From positions 15,937,001 through 16,001,000 of the forward strand of contig OY756966.1 in assembly GCA_963580455.1 (NCBI GenBank): a stretch of 64,000 nt of DNA. Reading direction: 5' to 3'. Both the position numbers and the translations under genes were made by a program. The number at the start of each line of letters is the position of its first letter. The first letter of the stretch is position 1. The notes below the pieces were generated by a model. That model was not told the origin of the DNA and searched no databases. It saw only the letters and a list, made by a program, of their open reading frames with translations. This document shows, one piece after another, positions 1 to 11,511 of the stretch. This DNA is from Euonymus europaeus. Taxonomy: Eukaryota; Streptophyta; Magnoliopsida; Celastrales; Celastraceae.

Positions 1-172
1 TTAACGGTTTTGTCCATTTGTCATAGAAAGTTGGTGTTTTGGCATCGAAATAATGTAGGAAGCTTATACTCGTTAAATTTGACATAGAAGAACCAATAAA
101 AAGTCTATCCCGAGCAACTTTGATAGTCGGAAGTTGCTCAACTCTCTCTATGGAGGAGCTTTCAACGGTTTT

Positions 173-2874
173 GTCCATTTGTCATAGAAAGTTGGTGTTT
201 TGGCATCGAAATAATGTAGGAAGCTTATACTCATAAAATTTGACATAGAAGAACAATAAAAAGTCTATCCCGAGCAACTTTGATAGTCCGAAGTTGCTCA
301 ACTCTCTCTATGGAGGAGCTTTTAACGGTTTTGTCGATTTGTCATAGAAAGTTGGTGTTTTGGCATCGAAATAATGTAGGAAGCTTATACTCGATAAATT
401 TGACATATCAGAACAATTAAAAGTCTATCCCGAGCAACTTTGATAGTCCGTAGTTGCTCAACTCTCTCTATGGAGGAGCTTTTAACGGTTTTGTCCATTT
501 GTCATAGAAAGTTGGTGTTTTGGCATCGAAATAATGTAGGAAGCTTATACTCGTAAAATTTGACATAGAAGAACAATAAAATGTCTATCCCGAGCGACTT
601 TGATAGTCCGAAGTTGCTCAAGTCTCTTTATGGAGGAGTTTTTAACGGTTTTGTCCATTTGTCATAGAAAGTTGGTGTTTTGGCATCGAAATAATGTAGG
701 AAGCTTATACTCGTTAAATTTGACATAGAAGAACCAATAAAAAGTCTATCCCGAGCAACTTTGATAGTTGGAAGTTGCTCAACTCTCTCTATGGAGGAGC
801 TTTTAACGGTTTTGTCGATTTGTCATAGAAAGTTGGTGTTTTGGCATCGAAATAATGTAGGAAGCTTATACTCGTTAAATTTGACATATCAGAACAATTA
901 AAAGTCTATCCCGAGCAACTTTGATAGTCCGTAGTTGCTCAACTCTCTCTATGGAGGAGCTTTTAACGGTTTTGTCCATTTGTCAGAGAAAGTTGGTGTT
1001 TTGGCATCGAAATAATGTAGGAAGCTTATACTCGAAAAATTTGACATAGAAGAACAATAAAATGTCTATCTCGAGCAACTTTGATAGTCCGAAGTTGCTC
1101 AAGTCTCTTTATGGAGGAGTTTTTAACGGTTTTGTCCATTTGTCATAGAAAGTTGGTGTTTTGGCATCGAAATAATGTAGGAAGCTTATACTCGTTAAAT
1201 TTGACATAGAAGAACCAATAAAAAGTCTATCCCGAGCAACTTTGATAGTCGGAAGTTGCTCAACTCTCTCTATGGAGGAGCTTTCAACGGTTTTGTCCAT
1301 TTGTCATAGAAAGTTGGTGTTTTGGCATCGAAATAATGTAGGAAGCTTATACTCATAAAATTTGACATAGAAGAACAATAAAAAGTCTATCCCGAGCAAT
1401 TTTGATTGTCCGAAGTTGCTCAGCTCTCTCTATGGAGGATATTTTAACGGTTTTGTCCATTTGTCATAGAAAGTTGGTGTTTTGGCATCGAAATAATGTA
1501 AAAAGCTTATACTCGTAAAATTTGACATAGAAGAACAATAAAAAGTCTATCCCGAGCAACTTTGATAGTCCGAAGTTGCTCAACTCTCTCTATGGAGGAG
1601 CTTTTAACGGTTTTGTCCATTTGTCATAGAAAGTTGGTGTTTTGGCATCGAAATAATGTAGGAAACTTATACTCCTAAAATATGACATAGAGGAACAATA
1701 GAAAGTCTATCTCGAGCAACTTTGATAGTCCGTAGTTGCTCAGCTCTCTCTATGGAGGAGCTTTTAACGGTTTTGTCCATTTGTCATAGAAAGTTGGTAT
1801 TTTGGCATCGAAATAATGTAGGAAGCTTATACTCGTAAAATTTAACATAGAAGAACAATAAAAAGTCTATCCCGAGCAATTTTGATAGTCCGAAGTTGCT
1901 CAACTCTTTCTATGACGGAGCTTTTAACAATTTTATTTATTTGTCATAGAAAGTTGGTGTTTTGGCATCGAAATAATGTAGGAAGCTTATACTCGTAAAA
2001 TTTGACATAGAAGAACCATTAAAAGTCTATCCCGGGCAATTTTGATAGTTCGAAGTTGCTCAACTCTCTCTATGGAGGAGCTTTTAACGGTTTTGTCCAT
2101 TTGTCATAGAAAGTTGGTATTTTGGCATCCAAATAATGTAGGAAGCTTATACTCGTTAAATTTGACATAGAAGAACCATTAAAAGTCTATCCCGAGCAAC
2201 TTTGATAGTCCGAAGTTTCTCAACTTTCTCTATGGAGGAGGTTTTAAGGATTTTGTCTATTTGTCATAGAAAGTTGGTGTTTTGGCTTCGAAATAATGTA
2301 GGAAGCTTATACTCATAAAATTTGACATAGAAGAACAATAAAAAGTCTATCCCGAGCAACTTTGATAGTCCGTAGTTGCTCAACTCTCTCTATGGAGGAG
2401 CTTTTAACGGTTTTGTCGATTTGTCATAGAAAGTTGGTGTTTTGGCATCGAAATAATGTAGGAAGCTTATACTCGTTAAATTTGACATATCAGAACAATT
2501 AAAAGTCTATCCCGAGCAACTTTGATAGTCCGTAGTTGCTCAACTCTCTCTATGGAGGAGCTTTTAACGGTTTTGTCCATTTGTCATAGAAAGTTGGTGT
2601 TTTGGCATCGAAATAATGTAGGAAGCTTATACTCGTAAAATTTGACATAGAAGAACAATAAAATGTCTATCCCGAGCAACTTTGATAGTCCGAAGTTGCT
2701 CAAGTCTCTTTATGGAGGAGTTTTTAACGGTTTTGTCCATTTGTCATAGAAAGTTGGTGTTTTGGCATCGAAATAATGTAGGAAGCTTATACTCGTTAAA
2801 TTTGACATAGAAGAACCAATAAAAAGTCTATCCCGGGCAACTTTGATAGTCGGAAGTTGCTCAACTCTCTCTAT
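173..2874. repeat. segmental duplication, first copy (offset 5125)
   Basis: This 2.7-kb stretch is repeated at 5298-7999. The rare ACTCGATAAATTT variant occurs at about 390 and again 5125 bp later, and the order of variants matches through the whole stretch. Similarity starts at about 173: upstream, GTCGG and GCTTTCAACGG here face GTCCG and GGTTTTAACGA in the other copy. Confidence 0.9.
1113..2874. repeat. 11-monomer HOR, copy 1 (1762 bp)
   Basis: Eleven monomers in a fixed variant order: CCAATAAAAA class; ATTTTGATTG class; GGATATTTT/TAAAAAGC class; AAACTTATACTCC class; GGTATTTTGG with TTTAACATAG; AACAATTTTATTTATT; CATCCAAAT; AAGGATTTTGTCTATT with GGCTTCG; CGATTTGTC with CATATCAG; AAAATGTCT; and the GGGCAAC version of the CCAATAAAAA class. 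Copies follow at 2875 and 6238. Confidence 0.9.
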
Positions 2875-4636
2875 GGAGGAGCTTTCAACGGTTTTGTCCA
2901 TTTGTCATAGAAAGTTGGTGTTTTGGCATCGAAATAATGTAGGAAGCTTATACTCGTTAAATTTGACATAGAAGAACCAATAAAAAGTCTATCCCGAGCA
3001 ACTTTGATAGTCGGAAGTTGCTCAACTCTCTCTATGGAGGAGCTTTCAACGGTTTTGTCCATTTGTCATAGAAAGTTGGTGTTTTGGCATCGAAATAATG
3101 TAGGAAGCTTATACTCATAAAATTTGACATAGAAGAACAATAAAAAGTCTATCCCGAGCAATTTTGATTGTCCGAAGTTGCTCAGCTCTCTCTATGGAGG
3201 ATATTTTAACGGTTTTGTCCATTTGTCATAGAAAGTTGGTGTTTTGGCATCGAAATAATGTAAAAAGCTTATACTCGTAAAATTTGACATAGAAGAACAA
3301 TAAAAAGTCTATCCCGAGCAACTTTGATAGTCCGAAGTTGCTCAACTCTCTCTATGGAGGAGCTTTTAACGGTTTTGTCCATTTGTCATAGAAAGTTGGT
3401 GTTTTGGCATCGAAATAATGTAGGAAACTTATACTCCTAAAATATGACATAGAGGAACAATAGAAAGTCTATCTCGAGCAACTTTGATAGTCCGTAGTTG
3501 CTCAGCTCTCTCTATGGAGGAGCTTTTAACGGTTTTGTCCATTTGTCATAGAAAGTTGGTATTTTGGCATCGAAATAATGTAGGAAGCTTATACTCGTAA
3601 AATTTAACATAGAAGAACAATAAAAAGTCTATCCCGAGCAATTTTGATAGTCCGAAGTTGCTCAACTCTTTCTATGACGGAGCTTTTAACAATTTTATTT
3701 ATTTGTCATAGAAAGTTGGTGTTTTGGCATCGAAATAATGTAGGAAGCTTATACTCGTAAAATTTGACATAGAAGAACCATTAAAAGTCTATCCCGGGCA
3801 ATTTTGATAGTTCGAAGTTGCTCAACTCTCTCTATGGAGGAGCTTTTAACGGTTTTGTCCATTTGTCATAGAAAGTTGGTATTTTGGCATCCAAATAATG
3901 TAGGAAGCTTATACTCGTTAAATTTGACATAGAAGAACCATTAAAAGTCTATCCCGAGCAACTTTGATAGTCCGAAGTTTCTCAACTTTCTCTATGGAGG
4001 AGGTTTTAAGGATTTTGTCTATTTGTCATAGAAAGTTGGTGTTTTGGCTTCGAAATAATGTAGGAAGCTTATACTCATAAAATTTGACATAGAAGAACAA
4101 TAAAAAGTCTATCCCGAGCAACTTTGATAGTCCGTAGTTGCTCAACTCTCTCTATGGAGGAGCTTTTAACGGTTTTGTCGATTTGTCATAGAAAGTTGGT
4201 GTTTTGGCATCGAAATAATGTAGGAAGCTTATACTCGTTAAATTTGACATATCAGAACAATTAAAAGTCTATCCCGAGCAACTTTGATAGTCCGTAGTTG
4301 CTCAACTCTCTCTATGGAGGAGCTTTTAACGGTTTTGTCCATTTGTCATAGAAAGTTGGTGTTTTGGCATCGAAATAATGTAGGAAGCTTATACTCGTAA
4401 AATTTGACATAGAAGAACAATAAAATGTCTATCCCGAGCAACTTTGATAGTCCGAAGTTGCTCAAGTCTCTTTATGGAGGAGTTTTTAACGGTTTTGTCC
4501 ATTTGTCATAGAAAGTTGGTGTTTTGGCATCGAAATAATGTAGGAAGCTTATACTCGTTAAATTTGACATAGAAGAACCAATAAAAAGTCTATCCCGGGC
4601 AACTTTGATAGTCGGAAGTTGCTCAACTCTCTCTAT
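2875..4636. repeat. 11-monomer HOR, copy 2 (1762 bp)
   Basis: Directly follows copy 1. From 3032 on I saw no difference from 1270-2870 by eye, including rare changes such as AACAATTTTATTTATT and the final GGGCAAC. Its first monomer starts with GCTTTCAACGG where copy 1 has GTTTTTAACGG. Confidence 0.9.
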
Positions 4637-5297
4637 GGAGGAGCTTTCAACGGTTTTGTCCATTTGTCATAGAAAGTTGGTGTTTTGGCATCGAAATAAT
4701 GTAGGAAGCTTATACTCATAAAATTTGACATAGAAAAACAATAAAAAGTCTATCCCAAGCAACTTTGATAGTCCGAAGTTGCTCAAGTCTCTTTATGGAG
4801 GAGCTTTTAACGGTTTTGTCCATTTGTCATAGAAAGTTGGTGTTTTGGCATCGAAATAATGTAGGAAGCTTATACTCATAAAATTTGACATAGAAGAACA
4901 ATAAAAAGTCTATCTCGAGCAACTTTGATAGTCCGTAGTTGCTCAGCTCTCTCTATGGAGGAGCTTTTAACGGTTTTGTCCATTTGTCATAGAAAGTTGG
5001 TATTTTGACATCGAAATAATGTAGGAAGCTTATACTCGTAAAATTTGACATAGAAGAAAAATAAAAATTCTATCCCGAGCAACTTTGATAGTCCGAAGTT
5101 GCTCAAGTCTCTCTATGGAGGAGCTTTTAACGGTTTTGTCCATTTGTCATAGAAAGTTGGTGTTTTGGCATCGAAATAATGTAGAAAGCTTATACTCGTT
5201 AAATTTGACATAGAATAACCATTAAAAGTCTATCCCGAGGAACTTTGATAGTCCGAAGTTGCTCAACTCTCTCTATGGAGGAGGTTTTAACGATTTT

Positions 5298-7999
5298 GTC
5301 CATTTGTCATAGAAAGTTGGTGTTTTGGCATCGAAATAATGTAGGAAGCTTATACTCATAAAATTTGACATAGAAGAACAATAAAAAGTCTATCCCGAGC
5401 AACTTTGATAGTCCGAAGTTGCTCAACTCTCTCTATGGAGGAGCTTTTAACGGTTTTGTCGATTTGTCATAGAAAGTTGGTGTTTTGGCATCGAAATAAT
5501 GTAGGAAGCTTATACTCGATAAATTTGACATATCAGAACAATTAAAAGTCTATCCCGAGCAACTTTGATAGTCCGTAGTTGCTCAACTCTCTCTATGGAG
5601 GAGCTTTTAACGGTTTTGTCCATTTGTCATAGAAAGTTGGTGTTTTGGCATCGAAATAATGTAGGAAGCTTATACTCGTAAAATTTGACATAGAAGAACA
5701 ATAAAATGTCTATCCCGAGCGACTTTGATAGTCCGAAGTTGCTCAAGTCTCTTTATGGAGGAGTTTTTAACGGTTTTGTCCATTTGTCATAGAAAGTTGG
5801 TGTTTTGGCATCGAAATAATGTAGGAAGCTTATACTCGTTAAATTTGACATAGAAGAACCAATAAAAAGTCTATCCCGAGCAACTTTGATAGTTGGAAGT
5901 TGCTCAACTCTCTCTATGGAGGAGCTTTTAACGGTTTTGTCGATTTGTCATAGAAAGTTGGTGTTTTGGCATCGAAATAATGTAGGAAGCTTATACTCGT
6001 TAAATTTGACATATCAGAACAATTAAAAGTCTATCCCGAGCAACTTTGATAGTCCGTAGTTGCTCAACTCTCTCTATGGAGGAGCTTTTAACGGTTTTGT
6101 CCATTTGTCAGAGAAAGTTGGTGTTTTGGCATCGAAATAATGTAGGAAGCTTATACTCGAAAAATTTGACATAGAAGAACAATAAAATGTCTATCCCGAG
6201 CAACTTTGATAGTCCGAAGTTGCTCAAGTCTCTTTATGGAGGAGTTTTTAACGGTTTTGTCCATTTGTCATAGAAAGTTGGTGTTTTGGCATCGAAATAA
6301 TGTAGGAAGCTTATACTCGTTAAATTTGACATAGAAGAACCAATAAAAAGTCTATCCCGAGCAACTTTGATAGTCGGAAGTTGCTCAACTCTCTCTATGG
6401 AGGAGCTTTCAACGGTTTTGTCCATTTGTCATAGAAAGTTGGTGTTTTGGCATCGAAATAATGTAGGAAGCTTATACTCATAAAATTTGACATAGAAGAA
6501 CAATAAAAAGTCTATCCCGAGCAATTTTGATTGTCCGAAGTTGCTCAGCTCTCTCTATGGAGGATATTTTAACGGTTTTGTCCATTTGTCATAGAAAGTT
6601 GGTGTTTTGGCATCGAAATAATGTAAAAAGCTTATACTCGTAAAATTTGACATAGAAGAACAATAAAAAGTCTATCCCGAGCAACTTTGATAGTCCGAAG
6701 TTGCTCAACTCTCTCTATGGAGGAGCTTTTAACGGTTTTGTCCATTTGTCATAGAAAGTTGGTGTTTTGGCATCGAAATAATGTAGGAAACTTATACTCC
6801 TAAAATATGACATAGAGGAACAATAGAAAGTCTATCTCGAGCAACTTTGATAGTCCGTAGTTGCTCAGCTCTCTCTATGGAGGAGCTTTTAACGGTTTTG
6901 TCCATTTGTCATAGAAAGTTGGTATTTTGGCATCGAAATAATGTAGGAAGCTTATACTCGTAAAATTTAACATAGAAGAACAATAAAAAGTCTATCCCGA
7001 GCAATTTTGATAGTCCGAAGTTGCTCAACTCTTTCTATGACGGAGCTTTTAACAATTTTATTTATTTGTCATAGAAAGTTGGTGTTTTGGCATCGAAATA
7101 ATGTAGGAAGCTTATACTCGTAAAATTTGACATAGAAGAACCATTAAAAGTCTATCCCGGGCAATTTTGATAGTTCGAAGTTGCTCAACTCTCTCTATGG
7201 AGGAGCTTTTAACGGTTTTGTCCATTTGTCATAGAAAGTTGGTATTTTGGCATCCAAATAATGTAGGAAGCTTATACTCGTTAAATTTGACATAGAAGAA
7301 CCATTAAAAGTCTATCCCGAGCAACTTTGATAGTCCGAAGTTTCTCAACTTTCTCTATGGAGGAGGTTTTAAGGATTTTGTCTATTTGTCATAGAAAGTT
7401 GGTGTTTTGGCTTCGAAATAATGTAGGAAGCTTATACTCATAAAATTTGACATAGAAGAACAATAAAAAGTCTATCCCGAGCAACTTTGATAGTCCGTAG
7501 TTGCTCAACTCTCTCTATGGAGGAGCTTTTAACGGTTTTGTCGATTTGTCATAGAAAGTTGGTGTTTTGGCATCGAAATAATGTAGGAAGCTTATACTCG
7601 TTAAATTTGACATATCAGAACAATTAAAAGTCTATCCCGAGCAACTTTGATAGTCCGTAGTTGCTCAACTCTCTCTATGGAGGAGCTTTTAACGGTTTTG
7701 TCCATTTGTCATAGAAAGTTGGTGTTTTGGCATCGAAATAATGTAGGAAGCTTATACTCGTAAAATTTGACATAGAAGAACAATAAAATGTCTATCCCGA
7801 GCAACTTTGATAGTCCGAAGTTGCTCAAGTCTCTTTATGGAGGAGTTTTTAACGGTTTTGTCCATTTGTCATAGAAAGTTGGTGTTTTGGCATCGAAATA
7901 ATGTAGGAAGCTTATACTCGTTAAATTTGACATAGAAGAACCAATAAAAAGTCTATCCCGGGCAACTTTGATAGTCGGAAGTTGCTCAACTCTCTCTAT
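5298..7999. repeat. segmental duplication, second copy (offset 5125)
   Basis: Copy of 173-2874. Past 7999 the match jumps: 7996-8690 aligns with 4633-5327 at offset 3363. The earlier copy therefore holds exactly one extra 11-monomer unit (1762 bp), as one unequal exchange would produce. Matching ends at about 8691, where TTTTGTTATCG replaces TTTTGGCATCG. Confidence 0.9.
6238..7999. repeat. 11-monomer HOR, copy 3 (1762 bp)
   Basis: Same variant order as the copies at 1113 and 2875, reached 5125 bp after copy 1. It is a single copy here, whereas the earlier block has two in tandem. Confidence 0.9.
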
Positions 8000-8977
8000 G
8001 GAGGAGCTTTCAACGGTTTTGTCCATTTGTCATAGAAAGTTGGTGTTTTGGCATCGAAATAATGTAGGAAGCTTATACTCATAAAATTTGACATAGAAAA
8101 ACAATAAAAAGTCTATCCCAAGCAACTTTGATAGTCCGAAGTTGCTCAAGTCTCTTTATGGAGGAGCTTTTAACGGTTTTGTCCATTTGTCATAGAAAGT
8201 TGGTGTTTTGGCATCGAAATAATGTAGGAAGCTTATACTCATAAAATTTGACATAGAAGAACAATAAAAAGTCTATCTCGAGCAACTTTGATAGTCCGTA
8301 GTTGCTCAGCTCTCTCTATGGAGGAGCTTTTAACGGTTTTGTCCATTTGTCATAGAAAGTTGGTATTTTGACATCGAAATAATGTAGGAAGCTTATACTC
8401 GTAAAATTTGACATAGAAGAAAAATAAAAATTCTATCCCGAGCAACTTTGATAGTCCGAAGTTGCTCAAGTCTCTCTATGGAGGAGCTTTTAACGGTTTT
8501 GTCCATTTGTCATAGAAAGTTGGTGTTTTGGCATCGAAATAATGTAGAAAGCTTATACTCGTTAAATTTGACATAGAATAACCATTAAAAGTCTATCCCG
8601 AGGAACTTTGATAGTCCGAAGTTGCTCAACTCTCTCTATGGAGGAGGTTTTAACGATTTTGTCCATTTGTCATAGAAAGTTGGTGTTTTGTTATCGAAAT
8701 AATGTAGGAAGCTTATACTCATAAAATTTGACATATAAGAACAATAAAAAGTCTATCCCGAGCAACTTTGATAGTCCGTAATTGCTCAACTCTCTCTATG
8801 GAGGAGCTTTTAACGGTTTTGTCCATTTGTCATAGAAAGTTGGTATTTTGGCATCGAAATAATGTAGGAAGCTTATACTCGTAAAATTTGACATTGAAGA
8901 ACAATAAAAAGTCTATCCCGAGCTACTTTGATAGTCCGAAGTTGCTCAACTCTCTCTATGGAGGAGCTTTTAACGGT

Positions 8978-9300
8978 TTTGTCCATTTGTCATAGAAAGT
9001 TTGTGTTTTGGCATCGAAATAATGTAGGAAGCTTTATACTCGTAAAATTTGACATTGAAGAACAATAAAAAGTCTATCCCGAGCTACTTTGATAGTCCGA
9101 AGTTGCTCAACTCTCTCTATGGAGGAGCTTTTAACGGTTTTGTCCATTTGTCATAGAAAGTTTGTGTTTTGGCATCGAAATAATGTAGGAAGCTTTATAC
9201 TCGTAAAATTTGACATTGAAGAACAATAAAAAGTCTATCCCGAGCTACTTTGATAGTTCGAAGTTGCTCAACTCTCTCTATGGAGGAGTTTTTAACGGTT
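8978..9300. repeat. tandem pair of 161-bp monomers
   Basis: Two adjacent monomers share GTTTGTGTTTTGG, the extra-T CTTTATAC, ACATTGAAG and GAGCTACTTT. They are nearly identical (TAGTCCG against TAGTTCG) and look like a recent single-monomer duplication. The CTTTATAC plus ACATTGAAG combination marks a subfamily used widely downstream. Confidence 0.8.
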
Positions 9301-9950
9301 TTGTCCATTTGTCATAGAAAGTTGGTATTTTGGCATCGAAATAATGTAGGAAGCTTATACTCATAAAATTTGACATAGAAGAAAAATAAAAAGTCTATCC
9401 CGAGCAACTTTGATAGTCCGAAGTTGCTCAACTCTCTCTATGGAGGAGCTTTTAACGGTTTTGTCCATTTGTCATAGAAAGCTGGTGTTTTGGCATCGAA
9501 ATAATGTAGGAAGCTTATACTCATAAAATTTGACATAGAAGAACAATAAAAACTCTATCTCGAGCAACTTTGATAGTTTGTAGTTGCTCAGCTCTCTCTA
9601 TGGAAGAGCTTTTAACGGTTTTGTCCATTTGTCATAGAAAGTTGGTATTTTGACATCGAAATAATGTAGGAAGCTTATACTCGTAAAATTTGACATAGAA
9701 GAAAAATAAAAAGTCTATCCCGAGCAACTTTGATAGTCCGAAGTTGCTCAACTCTCTCGATGGAGGAGCTTTTAACGGTTTTGTCCATTTGTCATAGAAA
9801 GTTTGTGTTTTGGCATCGAAATAATGTAGGAAGCTTTATACTCGTAAAATTTGACATTTAAGAACAATAAAAAGTCTATCCCGAGCAACTTTGATAGTCC
9901 GAAGTTGCTCAACTCTCTCTATGGAGGAGCTTTTAACGGTTTTGTCTATT

Positions 9951-10751
9951 TGTCGTAGAAAGTTGGTGTTTTGGCATTGAAATAATGTAGGAAGCTTATA
10001 CTCGTTAAATTTGACATATCAGAACAATTAAAAGTCTATCCCGAGCAACTTTGATAGTCCGTAGTTGCTCAACTCTCCTTATGGAGGAGGTTTTAACGCT
10101 TTTGTCCATTTGTCATAAAAAGTTGGTGTTTTGGCATCGAAATAATGTAGGAAGCTTATACTCGTTAAATTTGACATATCAGAACAATTAAAAGTCTATC
10201 CCGAGTAACTTTGATAGTCCGAAGTTGCTCAACTCTCTCTATGGAGGAGCTTTTAACGATTTTGTCCATTTGTCATAGAAAGTTGGTGTTTTGGCATCGA
10301 AATAATGTAGGAAGCTTATACTCATAAAATTTGACATAGAAGAACAATAAAAAGTCTATCTCGAGCAACTTTGATAGTCCGTAGTTGCTCAGCTCTCTCT
10401 ATGGAGGAGCTTTTAACGGTTTTGTCCATTTGTCATAGAAATTTGGTATTTTGACATCGAAATAATGTAGGAAGCTTATACTCGTAAAATTTGACATAGA
10501 AGAAAAATAAAAAGTCTATCCCGAGCAACTTTGATAGTCCGAAGTTGCTCAACTCTCTCTATGGAGGAGCTTTTAACGGTTTTGTCCATTTGTCATAGAA
10601 AGTTTGTGTTTTGGCATCGAAATAATGTAGGAAGCTTTATACTCATAAAATTTGACATTGAAGAACAATAAAAAGTCTATCCCGAGCAACTTTGATAGTC
10701 CGAAGTTGCTCAACTCTCTCTATGGAGGAGCTTTTAACGGTTTTGTCTATT
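9951..10751. repeat. 5-monomer HOR (801 bp), single copy
   Basis: Five classes in order: TCGTAG/GCATTG with CATATCAG; CTCCTTATGG then AACGCTTTT with GAGTAAC; CTCATAAA with TCTCGAG; AAATTTGGTATTTTGACATCG; and the 161-bp CTTTATAC class. The same set is in tandem at 14917-16518. Confidence 0.85.
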
Positions 10752-11432
10752 TGTCATAGAAAGTTGGTGTTTTGGCATTGAAATAATGTAGGAAGCTTAT
10801 ACTCGTTAAATTTGACATATCAGAACAATTAAAAGTCTATCCCGAGCAACTTTGATAGTCCGTAGTTGCTCAACTCTCCTTATGGAGGAGGTTTTAACGG
10901 TTTTGTCCATTTGTCATAGAAAGTTGGTGTTTTGGCATCGAAATAATGTAGGAAGCTTATACTCGTTAAATTTGACATATCAGAACAATTAAAAGTCTAT
11001 CCCGAGTAATTTTGATAGTCCGTAGTTGCTCAACTCTCTCTATGGAGGAGCTTTTAACGGTTTTGTCCATTTGTCATAGAAAGTTGGTGTTTTGGCATCG
11101 AAATAATGTAGGAAGCTTATACTCGTAAAATTTGACATAGAAGAACAATAAAAAGTCTATCCCGAGCAACTTTGATAGTCCGAAGTTGCTCAACTCTCCT
11201 TATGGAGGAGGTTTTAACGCTTTTGTCCATTTGTCATAGAAAGTTGGTGTTTTGGCATCGAAATAATGTAGGAAGCTTATACTCGTTAAATTTGACATAT
11301 CAGAACAATTAAAAGTCTATCCCGAGCAACTTTGATAGTCCGTAGTTGCTCAACTCTCTCTATGGAGGAGCTTTTAACGGTTTTGTCCATTTGTCATAGA
11401 AAGTTGGTGTTTTGGCATCGAAATAATGTAGG

Positions 11433-11438
11433 AAGCTT
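11433..11438. other. HindIII site typical of each monomer
   Basis: AAGCTT lies at monomer positions 70-75 in most copies, so genomic HindIII digestion should give a ladder of about 160 bp. Subfamilies have lost it: AAACTT (near 1663, 20723, 63710), AGCCTAT (near 13838, 18484), AGCGTAT (13678, 18324), AAGGTTAT (50585, 63550), AACGGTTAT (48825) and GAATCTTAT (57627). The CTTTATAC subfamily keeps the site and has one extra T after it. Confidence 0.95.
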
Positions 11439-11483
11439 ATACTCGTAAAATTTGACATAGAAGAACAATAAAAAGTCTATCCC

Positions 11484-11511
11484 GAGCAACTTTGATAGTC
11501 CGAAGTTGCTC
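11484..11511. repeat. 9-bp dyad (hairpin/cruciform-capable) in each monomer
   Basis: GAGCAACTT and AAGTTGCTC are perfect reverse complements separated by 10 nt (TGATAGTCCG). The element recurs in most monomers. Common variants shorten it: the CCGTAGTTGCTC class keeps 8 bp, the GAGCAATTTTGATTG class has one mismatch, and the GAGCTACTTT class has one mismatch, or two where the right arm is also AAGTTGCTG. The overlapping AGTTG-CT-CAACT gives a second, mutually exclusive hairpin. Short dyads are reported in many centromeric satellites; any role here is inference. Confidence 0.85.

Noticed and set aside
1109..1300. 63-codon minus-strand open frame recurring about 20 times (for example 1109-1300, 2710-2901, 22090-22281, 35222-35413, 61237-61428).
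   Set aside because: It spans 1.2 monomers and appears wherever a 161-bp CCAATAAAAA monomer shifts the frame past the usual stops. Its recurrence tracks HOR copying, its ends are set by repeat variants, and it resembles no protein I know. No promoter or splice context supports it.
11475..11511. CENP-B box on the minus strand: TTCG and CGGG occur near each other around the dyad.
   Set aside because: The box needs TTCG and CGGG in a fixed 17-bp frame. Here they lie about 16 bp apart with the wrong central bases, so only the half-elements match.
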